Made by a program: the position numbers and the translations under genes. The notes under the pieces were generated by a model that did no database searches, was not told where the DNA came from, and worked only from the letters and a program-made list of their open reading frames with translations. Positions 45,390 through 53,943 of a stretch of 64,000 bases of DNA are shown piece after piece (positions within the stretch are counted from its first letter, which is position 1; each line of letters starts with the position of its first letter). This DNA comes from DASWTL01 sp966250385. Its GTDB lineage: Bacteria > Bacteroidota > Bacteroidia > Sphingobacteriales > Sphingobacteriaceae. The stretch is from contig CBINHC010000012.1 in the NCBI GenBank assembly GCA_966250385.1, positions 78,058 through 142,057 on the forward strand, in the 5' to 3' direction.

Positions 45390-46643
45390 ATGAGCGTTTC
45401 CGTATTAGCACAGTCCCTGAAAGGCTCCGAGATCATCAAGATCGCCGGAGAAATTAACGAGCTGAAAAAAAAAGGTGAGAAGATCACCAATCTGACCATC
45501 GGAGATTTCGATCCTGAAATCTATCCGATCCCTGCGAGGCTGAAAAACAACATCATTGATGCTTACCAGTCTAACCAGACCAATTATCCGCCGGCTGACG
45601 GCGTACTGGTTTTGCGGGAAGCGGTCTCTGAATTTCTGAAGAGCCGGTTCAAGCTGGATTACGCTACCAACCAGATCCTGGTCGCGGGAGGCTCCCGTCC
45701 GCTGATCTACGCCACGTATCTGGCACTTGTAGATCCGGGCGACAAGGTTCTTTACCCTGCACCGTCCTGGAACAACAATCATTACTGTCACCTGTCTTCG
45801 GCTGACGGCGTCGCGATCCAGACTTCCGCCGAACACAACTTCATGCCGACAGCTGCTGACATCCGTCCCCACATTAAGGGAGCGAGGCTCCTTGCTTTAT
45901 GCAGTCCGCTGAACCCCTCAGGAACCATGTTCACCCGGGAGGATCTCGAAGATATCTGCGACCTGGTCCTGGAAGAGAACAGGTCCCGCGGTGCCGGCGA
46001 AAAGCCTTTATACCTGCTGTATGATCAGATCTACGCCCTGCTGACCTTCAACAAACAGCACGTTGATCCCGTAACCCTCCGGCCTGAAATGCGGGACTAC
46101 GTGGTTTATATTGACGGCGCTTCGAAATGCTTTGCCGCAACGGGTGTCCGCGTAGGCTGGGCATTCGGACCGGAAAAAGTGGTCGGCAAAATGCGGTCGA
46201 TCCTGGGCCATGTCGGAGCATGGTCTCCTAAGGCCGAACAGATCGCAACGGCGAAGTTCATGCAGGAGCCTCAGGAGGTCGATTCCTTCCTGGAAAGCTT
46301 CAAAGCCAAAGTTAGAAACAGCTTGTCTGCGCTGCATGAAGGTTTTCAGCAATTAAAGGCGGAGGGATTCGCTGTCGATTCAATCGTTCCCATGGGAGCC
46401 ATATACCTGACCGTCAAACTCGATTATTCCGGCAAAACGACCCCGGACGGCGAGCTGATCGAAAACAGTTCCGATATCAATTTTTACCTGATAAAATCTG
46501 CGAAGACCGCCTTTGTTCCCTTTTCCGCCTTTGGAACGGGCGAAAAGGTGAACTGGTTCCGGGCTTCGGTCGGTGCCTGCTCGGTAGCCGATATTCAGGC
46601 GATGATACCGCGCCTCAGGGAAGCTCTGAGCGCATTAAGATAA
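45390..46643 (+). CDS. Class I/II aminotransferase (aspartate aminotransferase-like)
   Basis: The 417-residue PLP enzyme has LTIGDFDPEIYPIP, LVAGGSRPLIYATYLALVDP, CSPLNPSGTMF, LLYDQIYALLTF with the PLP-binding tyrosine, and YIDGASKCFAATGVRVGWA with the Schiff-base lysine. It is 51 bp after argH and may supply aspartate for ArgG, but the substrate is uncertain. ATG 45390 is used; the frame is open back to 45351. A strong hairpin follows. Confidence 0.9.
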   Translation: MSVSVLAQSLKGSEIIKIAGEINELKKKGEKITNLTIGDFDPEIYPIPARLKNNIIDAYQSNQTNYPPADGVLVLREAVSEFLKSRFKLDYATNQILVAGGSRPLIYATYLALVDPGDKVLYPAPSWNNNHYCHLSSADGVAIQTSAEHNFMPTAADIRPHIKGARLLALCSPLNPSGTMFTREDLEDICDLVLEENRSRGAGEKPLYLLYDQIYALLTFNKQHVDPVTLRPEMRDYVVYIDGASKCFAATGVRVGWAFGPEKVVGKMRSILGHVGAWSPKAEQIATAKFMQEPQEVDSFLESFKAKVRNSLSALHEGFQQLKAEGFAVDSIVPMGAIYLTVKLDYSGKTTPDGELIENSSDINFYLIKSAKTAFVPFSAFGTGEKVNWFRASVGACSVADIQAMIPRLREALSALR

Positions 46644-46650
46644 GCGAAAA

Positions 46651-46680
46651 GGTCCGTTCACTACCGAACGGACCATTCTA
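46651..46680. terminator. Bidirectional terminator
   Basis: GGTCCGTTC (46651-46659) and GAACGGACC (46666-46674) form a perfect 9-bp stem between convergent stops. On the minus strand it is followed by TTTT, on the plus strand by ATTCTATTTC. Confidence 0.82.
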
Positions 46681-46682
46681 TT

Positions 46683-47399
46683 TCAGGCGGCATGGGAAAT
46701 GAATTTCACCAGGCTTCGCTTGGCCAGCGGCAGTAACGTTTGTTCAAGCGGGAACCGGATATCGGTCCCGATGTGATAGACGGCGGGGTTCGGAATGTTC
46801 CGCCGGGAAATGATCAGGTCTTTCCTGATGGCTTCCGGTGTAAAATACAGGTTCTGCCGGTAGCCTCTGATGTAGGTCGTATTGATTCCCCGGTATTTCT
46901 CATCCTTTCCTTCAAACAGTGTAACCTGGTACTCGTAGACCTGCGTTTCAGCCTCGTCGCCGTTCCGCAGCATAAAGTAACCGTGGAAAGGGTATAACGG
47001 GATGACGCCGATCGGCTCGATACTTAAACGGCTTTCCACGAAGTCGTAAATCTCCTTCCCCTCGCGCAGGGCAGGATCCAGCTTCTTAACGGCGTAATTG
47101 ATGATCTGCTCGATCTGCTGCATGACCATATCGTCTTCGATCATTTTTTCATAGGTGAGCTTGACCTGGTCGATATCGGCCTGCGTCAGACGCTCGGGAA
47201 AGGCCTGGTGCAGGCTGTTCTTATTCTCCCGGAACTGGATCAGATTGTTGTAATGGAAGATCAGATCGTTCAGATCAGGATACAGCTTGGTCGAATGGAA
47301 GTGTTGATTGATCTTCTTAAGGTAGGCCAGTAAAACGTACTTTTTATGCTCAAAATCGAGCGAGCCTTCAATAAACCAGTTAATACTTAAGGTATACAT
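46683..47399 (-). CDS. Conserved hypothetical protein
   Basis: A 238-residue soluble protein with no signal peptide. It has an alpha-helical first half (LLAYLKKINQHFHSTKLYPD) and a more beta-rich second half containing PIGVIPLYPFHGYFMLRNGD and RGYRQNLYFTPEAIRKDLI. I do not recognise the family, though the sequence looks like a conserved Bacteroidota protein. It is divergent from the rsmI-like gene with only 58 bp between starts, and closed by a bidirectional terminator. Function unknown. Confidence 0.75.
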   Translation of the reverse strand: MYTLSINWFIEGSLDFEHKKYVLLAYLKKINQHFHSTKLYPDLNDLIFHYNNLIQFRENKNSLHQAFPERLTQADIDQVKLTYEKMIEDDMVMQQIEQIINYAVKKLDPALREGKEIYDFVESRLSIEPIGVIPLYPFHGYFMLRNGDEAETQVYEYQVTLFEGKDEKYRGINTTYIRGYRQNLYFTPEAIRKDLIISRRNIPNPAVYHIGTDIRFPLEQTLLPLAKRSLVKFISHAA

Positions 47400-47457
47400 A
47401 GGCGATAATCAGTTATTTCACCCAATAAATTACCAAAAAAAGGCCATTTTTGCAATA

Positions 47458-48168
47458 ATGTCATACGGAACGCTTTTTCTGATTCCCGTGCCGCTGGCGG
47501 AGCACGCCTCGTCCAGATCATTTACCCCCTTTCTAAGTAAGACGGTCAGTGAGATCCGGGAATACATCGTGGAAAATGAAAAAACGGCCCGGCGCTTTCT
47601 GAAGGAAGCCGGGATCACCATTCCGCAGAGCGAACTGATCATCCATGATTACGGCAAACACAGCCGGAATACCGACCAGCATGTGTTTATCCGGAGTCTC
47701 CTCAACGGGCAGGATGTCGGACTGATGAGTGAAGCAGGATGTCCGGGAATAGCAGATCCCGGATCAGACATTGTTGCGCTTGCCCATCTCAGAGGCATTA
47801 AGGTTGTTCCCCTGGTGGGCCCCAGTTCCATCCTGCTGGCCCTGATGGCTTCCGGATTCAACGGCCAGAGTTTCACTTTTCACGGTTACCTACCGATCGA
47901 CAAGGGGGCGCGTGCCAAAAAGATCCGGGAACTTGAAGGTAATGCGGAGCGTTTAGGCCAGACCCAGATCTTCATAGAGACCCCGTTCCGGAACAACCAG
48001 CTGCTGGAAGAGGTTCTGCGCAGCTGTCATCCCCAAACCCGGTTGTGCATTGGATGCAATCTGACCGGCGAAGACGAAATGATCCGGACCCTGACCATTT
48101 CGGAATGGAAAAAGCAGGGTCCTGATCTGCATAAGAAGCCTGCGATCTTCCTGTTATTCAAGCGCTAG
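47458..48168 (+). CDS. RsmI-like tetrapyrrole-methylase-family methyltransferase
   Basis: The 236-residue protein has the TP-methylase pattern of 16S rRNA 2'-O-methyltransferase I: LFLIPVPLAE, LMSEAGCPGIADPGSDIV, VVPLVGPSSILLALMASGF and FIETPFRNNQLLEE. RsmI methylates C1402 of 16S rRNA. The N-terminus differs from E. coli RsmI, a Bacteroidota-type variant that may have another RNA target; the assignment to C1402 is inferred. Confidence 0.88.
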   Translation: MSYGTLFLIPVPLAEHASSRSFTPFLSKTVSEIREYIVENEKTARRFLKEAGITIPQSELIIHDYGKHSRNTDQHVFIRSLLNGQDVGLMSEAGCPGIADPGSDIVALAHLRGIKVVPLVGPSSILLALMASGFNGQSFTFHGYLPIDKGARAKKIRELEGNAERLGQTQIFIETPFRNNQLLEEVLRSCHPQTRLCIGCNLTGEDEMIRTLTISEWKKQGPDLHKKPAIFLLFKR

Positions 48169-48184
48169 GCCAGCGTAGCGCGGA

Positions 48185-48576
48185 TCAGTTATGCCTGCTG
48201 TGAACCGCCATTCTGTTTCCCTCAGGGTCGGTAAAGAATCCGCAATAGCCAATCTCCGGTGAGAACTGGAAGGCAGGCGTGGTGACCGTACCGCCGGCTT
48301 CTTCAACGCGCTTCAGAAACGCATTACAACCGCCGATCTCATTGGCATTGAAATAGACCAGGGTATTATCCGTCCCGGGAGTATATCCTTCGCCCTGCAC
48401 GAGCGCTCCACCCACATCTTTCATCTCCATTTCCGGAGTCTGAATGAAGCCCATTTTAATACCTGGGGTCATCTGTTCATTGATCTCAATTGTTGCAGGA
48501 AGCCGCGCTCATAGAATGCGGTAGCCCGGGCCATATCGGATACCGGGATCTCAAGCCAGTTTATAAGATTTGCCAT
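48185..48576 (-). pseudogene. VOC/glyoxalase-family gene with a one-base frameshift
   Basis: From ATG 48576 the minus strand reads MANLINWLEIPVSDMARATA FYERGF, then slips; the other frame continues IEINEQMTPGIKMGF to the stop at 48185 with LVYFNANEIGGC and GYCGFFTDPEGNRMAVHS, a normal VOC fold end. Adding one C in the TTCCTG near 48496-48501 restores a 130-residue protein. The halves match bleomycin-resistance/glyoxalase-like proteins of Bacteroidota. It is either a recent pseudogene or a sequencing error. Confidence 0.8.
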
Positions 48577-48617
48577 TTAGTTTTTGTTTACCTGGTTTAT
48601 CTGAAGCTATACAACTT

Positions 48618-49259
48618 CTATCCGTGGATCGTTTCCGATTTTCCGTAATTCTGTATTACCTGCGCTTCGTACTCCAGGAATTCCTGCCAACGCGCGTCCA
48701 CGTCAATACCTTCACCGTATTTACGGGCAAGTTTGATAAACATGGCGTAGTGGGTCGCCTCGCTGACCATCAGTTCATGGTAGAACGCTGAAAGCTGACT
48801 ATCGTTGATATTCTCCGACAGTACCTTGAACCGCTCACAGCTGCGCGCTTCGATCATGGCGGAAAACAGCAGCCGGTCTATCAGCTGGGCCTGGCGTCCG
48901 CCGCCCCTGATGATAAACTTTGCCAGCTCATTGACATAGTCATCTTTTCTCTCCCTTCCCAGTACGTAGCCCCTTTCCAGGATCAGATCATGTACCCGTT
49001 TGAAATGGTCCATCTCTTCCTGCACCAGAAGCGCCATCTCCTGCACCAGGTCCGATAAATTCGGATTCTGCACGATCAGCGTGATCGCGTTGCTAGCTGC
49101 TTTCTGTTCACAGAAGGCATGATCAGTGAGGATTTCCTCGATATTACTTTCCACCACATTCCGGACCCACCGGGGGTCGGTTGGCAGTTTGAGCTTCAGG
49201 ATCGTTCTTTCGTTATTCACGAAACAAAAATAAGGAATGCCCGAGATTTTCACCTTCAC
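48618..49259 (-). CDS. miaE: tRNA-(ms2io6A)-hydroxylase
   Basis: The 213-residue non-haem diiron enzyme hydroxylates the isopentenyl side chain of modified A37 in tRNA. The two diiron half-sites are LVQEEMDHFKRVHDL and SAMIEARSCERF with the later SEATHYAMF. The longest frame starts at 49259, but GTG at 49220 (VNNERTILKLKLP) lies closer to the family's KLPTDPRW start and directly follows a TATTTTTG element, so the shorter 200-residue form is possible. Confidence 0.92.
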   Translation of the reverse strand: MKVKISGIPYFCFVNNERTILKLKLPTDPRWVRNVVESNIEEILTDHAFCEQKAASNAITLIVQNPNLSDLVQEMALLVQEEMDHFKRVHDLILERGYVLGRERKDDYVNELAKFIIRGGGRQAQLIDRLLFSAMIEARSCERFKVLSENINDSQLSAFYHELMVSEATHYAMFIKLARKYGEGIDVDARWQEFLEYEAQVIQNYGKSETIHG

Positions 49260-49392
49260 ACTTCTGTTTACATTCTGATAATAATCTTAACCTTTGGCCC
49301 TTACGGGTGTTGTACTAACATCTCAGCCGATACTTTCACTGCCGTTCAAGCCGCTTCACGGGTAATACCGCCAACCTGATTTGACAGTCAAC

Positions 49393-51048
49393 ATGGAAGT
49401 ACAGTCTCCTGATCATATTGAAGTACTGGAAGGGGAAGCAGCGCGCCTGTGTTTCGGTGATGCAGACTTTCTCCGCGAATGGGATACCCTGTACCGGCGC
49501 TGCCCGTGGAAGACGATTTTCCAGTCCAAAGAATTTGTCCTGACCTGGTACCGGCTCTTCAGCCGGAACTTCACGCCGTTAGTCCTGCGTTCCACCCGGA
49601 ACGGAACCCTGACAGGACTCCTGCCGCTGGCCATGTCCGGGAAGCAGGCGCTCATCACAGGGGCGGGGGCACACCAGGCGGAGTACCATGCGTGGCTCAC
49701 GGAGGAGCATCTGGGAGAAACGTTCATTTCAAATGCGCTGCTCACCCTGAAGCGCAAGTTCCCACGGTTCAATATCGCATTTACCTATATCCCCGCGGAA
49801 GCGCCGTTAAAATGGGCGAAAGCCGGCAAAGTCCTCAGGAACCGGTGCTTTATGAGGGTCCTTAGACAACCGGTAGTCCGCATCACGCCGGAATACTTTG
49901 CCGCGAAACTTAATGCCAAAACGATCCGGGAAAAGGTCCGGCGGCTTCAGCGCCTCGGCGATCTCAAGTTCGAACGGATCACGGATCCGGCGGCCTTTTC
50001 GGCCATCCTTGATGAGCTGATCGTTCAGTATGAATTCAGGAAAGGTGCCATGTACGGCATTTCCCCGTTCCGGGATGAGCCCGGAAAGAAACTTCTGCTG
50101 ATTGAGCTGTTCAAACTGAATATGCTGCATGTTACTGTGCTCAGGCTGAATGACACGATCATTGCATCTAACGTCAATACCGTTGACGGTTCCTGGATCT
50201 GCTTCAAGGGACTGAACGCACATTTGCCGCAATACTCCAGGCAGTCCCCGGGACTTCTGCACCTGCTGATGCTGGGAAAAACGCTGGCGGAAGAAGGAAT
50301 GGAAACCTTTGACCTGACTCCGGGAGATGATTTTTACAAGGATAAACTGGCAACGTACCACCTGGAAGTGACCGAGCTCTGGATCGCGCGTACCGGTTCA
50401 GCCCGCTTAAAGCTGACCGCCAGGGAGTTTGTCAAGAAGCTCATCCGGAAAAACCTCGCCAAAAAGGGAATTGATCCCAGGACCGCACTGACATGGGTAC
50501 GCAAACTGAGGGCGGATCTTTTGTCGCTCCCCGGAAGGGCGCTGATGCGGCGCCGGGGCAGCACGACGAAGAAGAAAAAGGCGTACCCGCTCAATCCGCG
50601 GAAGAACCTTCATGTGGTTCTGCCGGCCGTCAGCCGGGACCGCCTCGCGGACCTGCTGCTGTTTGATCCCCGCGGGTCGGGAATGAGCCGCTGGGAATTC
50701 CTGAAGGATGCCATGAAAAGGTTCGAACTGGGCGAGCACTCCTATACGATCATCGACGATGGCCGCCTACTGGCCTGCGCGTGGCTCCGAGGAAAATATT
50801 CCGGCACGGACGCCATCCTCGGAGACCTTGAAGGCTCCCAGGAAGCGGAGCTGATCCACTCGGTCTATGCGCACCCCCAGCTCGGAAACTGGACTCAGCC
50901 CTTCCTGAATGCGGTGGCAGAGGACGTTTCGGCTCAGATGAACAAACCGCGCATCTATCTGCTGACGGATCCGGGTAATGAACTTATTCCTACCCTGGGT
51001 GCAGCAAACCGGCCGCCTACGACCGGTAAAGATTCTTACTTTCAATGA
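49393..51048 (+). CDS. FemAB/CelD-like GNAT protein with a second C-terminal domain
   Basis: The 551-residue protein (ATG 49393; TTG 49381 is also possible) has a CelD-type acyltransferase domain: CPWKTIFQSKEFVLTWYRLF, FRKGAMYGISPF, and IIASNVNTVDGSWICFKGLN with FDLTPGDDFYKD. After a basic linker (MRRRGSTTKKKK, about 390-400) a second acyltransferase-like region follows with LLACAWLRGKYSG and IHSVYAHPQLGNWTQPFLNA. CelD-type domains act in polysaccharide or wall assembly. The two-domain arrangement is not one I know. Its 3' end overlaps nadD by 32 bp. Confidence 0.8.
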   Translation: MEVQSPDHIEVLEGEAARLCFGDADFLREWDTLYRRCPWKTIFQSKEFVLTWYRLFSRNFTPLVLRSTRNGTLTGLLPLAMSGKQALITGAGAHQAEYHAWLTEEHLGETFISNALLTLKRKFPRFNIAFTYIPAEAPLKWAKAGKVLRNRCFMRVLRQPVVRITPEYFAAKLNAKTIREKVRRLQRLGDLKFERITDPAAFSAILDELIVQYEFRKGAMYGISPFRDEPGKKLLLIELFKLNMLHVTVLRLNDTIIASNVNTVDGSWICFKGLNAHLPQYSRQSPGLLHLLMLGKTLAEEGMETFDLTPGDDFYKDKLATYHLEVTELWIARTGSARLKLTAREFVKKLIRKNLAKKGIDPRTALTWVRKLRADLLSLPGRALMRRRGSTTKKKKAYPLNPRKNLHVVLPAVSRDRLADLLLFDPRGSGMSRWEFLKDAMKRFELGEHSYTIIDDGRLLACAWLRGKYSGTDAILGDLEGSQEAELIHSVYAHPQLGNWTQPFLNAVAEDVSAQMNKPRIYLLTDPGNELIPTLGAANRPPTTGKDSYFQ

Positions 51049-51592
51049 AGTCCAGGACATTGTCCGGAACGAAGTACATCATATTCAGGCCTGCCCGGAT
51101 GGATTGGCGGATAAACGTGGAGGACAGCTCCATGAGGGGCGTACTGGTAATCGTAACTGCCGGATGAGCCGCGAGCTCAGAATCCGTATGCCCGGGCCGA
51201 GGATAGACTGCAATGTGATAATCCCGGAGCAGGAGTTCATAGTTTTTCCACTTTTTCAGAGAGACCAGGTTATCCGACCCCATAATAAGGGTAAAGGCAT
51301 GTTCCGGGTATCTTTCGCCGAGATGGGTCAGCGTATCAATGGTGTAGGAAGGCTGGGCCAGCTGGAATTCCACGTCACTCACACGAATATTCTCCGCCCG
51401 CTCGGTAGCCAGCCGGGCCATTTCCAGGCGGTCATACATGTTGATCAGATCCGATTTCTTCTTCAACGGATTGTGCGGAGAAACGACCAGCCATACCTGG
51501 TCCAGATCCGTGTGGTTGGCCATATAATTGGCGATGATCAGGTGACCCGTGTGGATGGGATTGAACGAACCGAAGAATAAACCGATCTTCAT
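51017..51592 (-). CDS. nadD: Nicotinate-nucleotide adenylyltransferase
   Basis: The 191-residue enzyme makes deamido-NAD from NaMN and ATP. IGLFFGSFNPIHTGHLIIAN is the HxGH nucleotidyltransferase site, with VWLVVSPHNPLKKK and the late LSSTFIRQSIRAG (ISSTxxR motif). It is third in the yicC-gmk-nadD operon, 9 bp after gmk. Its end overlaps the convergent FemAB-like gene. Confidence 0.96.
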   Translation of the reverse strand: MKIGLFFGSFNPIHTGHLIIANYMANHTDLDQVWLVVSPHNPLKKKSDLINMYDRLEMARLATERAENIRVSDVEFQLAQPSYTIDTLTHLGERYPEHAFTLIMGSDNLVSLKKWKNYELLLRDYHIAVYPRPGHTDSELAAHPAVTITSTPLMELSSTFIRQSIRAGLNMMYFVPDNVLDFIESKNLYRS

Positions 51593-51601
51593 TCAGTGCT
51601 G

Positions 51602-52174
51602 TTAATCCTTCGCCAAAAAGTCCAGTACGATTTTCTCAGCCTGCGCACAAGCGGTCGCCAGGTCATGATTTTCGAGCACCAGGTCGAACCGGTCCGCGTA
51701 GGTAAGCTCTTTCCGGGCCTTGATCAGCCGTTCCTTCAGCTTATCATCACTGTCGGTTCCGCGGCCGGTCAGCCGCTGAACCAGGACCTCATAGGACGGA
51801 GGCTGTACAAAAATGGCAAGGGCGTTGTCACCGAACTTTTTCTTGAGCCTCAGGCCGCCTTCCACATCAATGTCGAATACCACGTGCTTCTCAATGCTCC
51901 AGATCCGTTCGATCTCGGACCGCAGCGTTCCGTAAAAGGTTCCGCTGTACACCTCTTCAAACTCGACAAACTCGTGTTTGGCAACTTTATGCAGAAAATC
52001 CTCTTTGCTGATAAAATAATAGTCCTTGTTATTCACCTCATCCCCCCGTTGCTGGCGGGTGGTAGCTGAAATGGAAAACGAGAGCGACGGAATGGTCTTT
52101 AAAAGGTGATGTACGATAGTGGTTTTCCCGGCACCTGAAGGTGCTGAGAATATAATGAGTTTCCCTTCTTTCAT
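51602..52174 (-). CDS. gmk: Guanylate kinase
   Basis: The 190-residue kinase phosphorylates GMP to GDP. LIIFSAPSGAGKTTIVHHLL is the P-loop, followed by FSISATTRQQRGDEVNNKDY with the GMP-binding residues and DIDVEGGLRLKKKF. It is 48 bp after yicC in the common yicC-gmk arrangement. Confidence 0.97.
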   Translation of the reverse strand: MKEGKLIIFSAPSGAGKTTIVHHLLKTIPSLSFSISATTRQQRGDEVNNKDYYFISKEDFLHKVAKHEFVEFEEVYSGTFYGTLRSEIERIWSIEKHVVFDIDVEGGLRLKKKFGDNALAIFVQPPSYEVLVQRLTGRGTDSDDKLKERLIKARKELTYADRFDLVLENHDLATACAQAEKIVLDFLAKD

Positions 52175-52222
52175 AGTTGATTGAATTCAAAGGCATCCGG
52201 GGTAATAATACCCGTTCACCGG

Positions 52223-53098
52223 TTAAAGCACGTTTAGTAGTTGTTCCTTGATCTTTTCGAGTTCTTCCTTCATTCCGACCACGATCTGCTGGATATTGGC
52301 GTCATTGGCCTTGGATCCGAGCGTGTTGATCTCCCGGCCAATCTCCTGGGATATGAACCCTAATTTCTTACCGTTGGCGTCATTGTCCTTCAGTGCTGAG
52401 AGGAAGTAGTCGCAATGACTCTTCAGCCGGATCTTCTCCTCGGTAATGTCCAGTTTGTCAATGTAAAAGATCAGTTCCTGCTCAAACCGGTTCTGGTCAA
52501 TGTTTTCCTTTCCGATCGCCTCTTTCAGAAAATTGTTGAGTCGCTCCCGGATGACCGGCAGCCTGAGGGGCTCATATTCTTCTACCTGTTTCAGCGAGCT
52601 GAGAATGTGGCCTATGCGCATTTCGATATCGCCCTGAAGCACCTTGCCTTCATCCCTACGGAAGGTCTGAAAACTCGAAAGCGCCTGTTCAAAGGTCAGA
52701 TGCACCAGCTTCCATTCTTCCTCAGGGAGCGCTTCTTCCGGAAACTGGATCACATCGGGAAAGTTGAGCGCGAGCTGCAGCAGGTTACTGCTTTGGTCGC
52801 CCAGTTCTCCGGCTACTGCCTTCAGCTGATGATAATATGATTTCAGAAGATCCTGCCGGATCGTGGCGGATTTTTGTGCAGAACCGGGATATTCCACCGA
52901 AACAACTACGTTGACCTTACCCCTTTCGATCAGCTTGCTGCACTCATTGCGAAGGATCAGTTCTTTTTCGGAAAAGCCCTTGGGGAGCTTCAGCGATAAC
53001 TCAAGGAATTTGCTGTTTAACGACTTGATCTCAACCGTGTATTTGGCGTGAGAATAATCATTACTGGCGATGCCATAGCCTGTCATTGACTTAATCAT
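52223..53098 (-). CDS. yicC: YicC/YloC-family endoribonuclease
   Basis: The 291-residue protein begins MIKSMTGYGIASNDYS, the strongly conserved YicC N-terminus, and ends with the DUF1732 domain (GFISQEIGREINTLGSKAND). YicC-family proteins have been shown to be endoribonucleases. A GTG-started frame from 53128 would add ten unrelated residues. The ATG lies three bases downstream of a TATCTTTG, so the transcript may be leaderless. Confidence 0.94.
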   Translation of the reverse strand: MIKSMTGYGIASNDYSHAKYTVEIKSLNSKFLELSLKLPKGFSEKELILRNECSKLIERGKVNVVVSVEYPGSAQKSATIRQDLLKSYYHQLKAVAGELGDQSSNLLQLALNFPDVIQFPEEALPEEEWKLVHLTFEQALSSFQTFRRDEGKVLQGDIEMRIGHILSSLKQVEEYEPLRLPVIRERLNNFLKEAIGKENIDQNRFEQELIFYIDKLDITEEKIRLKSHCDYFLSALKDNDANGKKLGFISQEIGREINTLGSKANDANIQQIVVGMKEELEKIKEQLLNVL

Positions 53099-53101
53099 GG
53101 G

Positions 53102-53109
53102 CAAAGATA
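53102..53109 (-). promoter_or_regulatory. TAnnTTTG element immediately before yicC
   Basis: Minus-strand TATCTTTG, identical to the rplM -7 element, ends three bases before the conserved yicC ATG at 53098. No TTTG is seen 19-21 bp upstream, so the promoter is tentative. Confidence 0.4.
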
Positions 53110-53128
53110 AAATTAATTGATGAAACAC

Positions 53129-53884
53129 TTAACCGGCACCGCGGATAAGCATCGCTGTCATTTGCCGGTGAACCTGAGTTTTAAGTGCGGGCAGGTCCTC
53201 CAGAGTCAGTCCCGCTACGTTTACCGGGTCCCCGAATACGGTCCGTACTACTCCGGGTCTTATTCTGGTGAAAGGATCCGTACGGGGAAGCAGTTTGGCC
53301 GCATTAATTAACACAACCGGCGCCAGCGGAGTCTGTGTTTCGATGGCGATCCGGAAAGCCCCATCGAAAAAGTCCGTGAGCGGCGCCGGGGTCCGGTTCA
53401 TGGTGCCTTCGGGAAAGATCAGGATCGATTGTCCCTTGGAGAGCTCTGCCTTCAGATCGTTCACACATCGCTCACGGCTCTCCTTACTGGTCCGGTCAAT
53501 CATCACGACCACCTGCCTGTAGATCATTCCAAATACGGGGGCGGCGGCAAGTTCTGCCTTCCCCAGTGGTTTAAACGAGCGGGGCAGCGCCCGAACCAGC
53601 ATAACCGCGTCGAGGAACGAGGTGTGGTTCGAAATAAAAATATAAGGCTGGCCGTCCTGGTAGGCTACCGTGTTTTCAGGCCGGCAATCGAACAGACAAA
53701 GGGTTGAAAACAGCCATGCCCACAGCCGGATGAAGACGAATGCGGCATCCTGGGCCTGTCTGCCCGATAGCGCCAGGGTGCATAAAATAATGAACGGAAG
53801 CACAAGGATCATGGTCGTGAAGAACACGATTGAACTCCACACGAAATGAAGCAGGGAGAAAAAACCAGAAACTTTATTTAACAT
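53129..53884 (-). CDS. plsC: 1-acyl-glycerol-3-phosphate acyltransferase-like protein
   Basis: The 251-residue protein has one or two N-terminal membrane helices and the PlsC motifs ISNHTSFLD (NHX4D), LIFPEGT and PLAPVVLINAAK. It should acylate lysophosphatidate or a related lipid. Its stop is 30 bases upstream of the yicC ATG on the same strand. The start at 53884 overlaps open frame of the plus-strand regulatory-domain gene only in its upstream, non-coding extension. Confidence 0.9.
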   Translation of the reverse strand: MLNKVSGFFSLLHFVWSSIVFFTTMILVLPFIILCTLALSGRQAQDAAFVFIRLWAWLFSTLCLFDCRPENTVAYQDGQPYIFISNHTSFLDAVMLVRALPRSFKPLGKAELAAAPVFGMIYRQVVVMIDRTSKESRERCVNDLKAELSKGQSILIFPEGTMNRTPAPLTDFFDGAFRIAIETQTPLAPVVLINAAKLLPRTDPFTRIRPGVVRTVFGDPVNVAGLTLEDLPALKTQVHRQMTAMLIRGAG

Positions 53885-53943
53885 TTTTTATGGGATACCG
53901 CGTTTATTCTTTGGTTAAGTTTACCGTTAAAACTACTAAAGAA

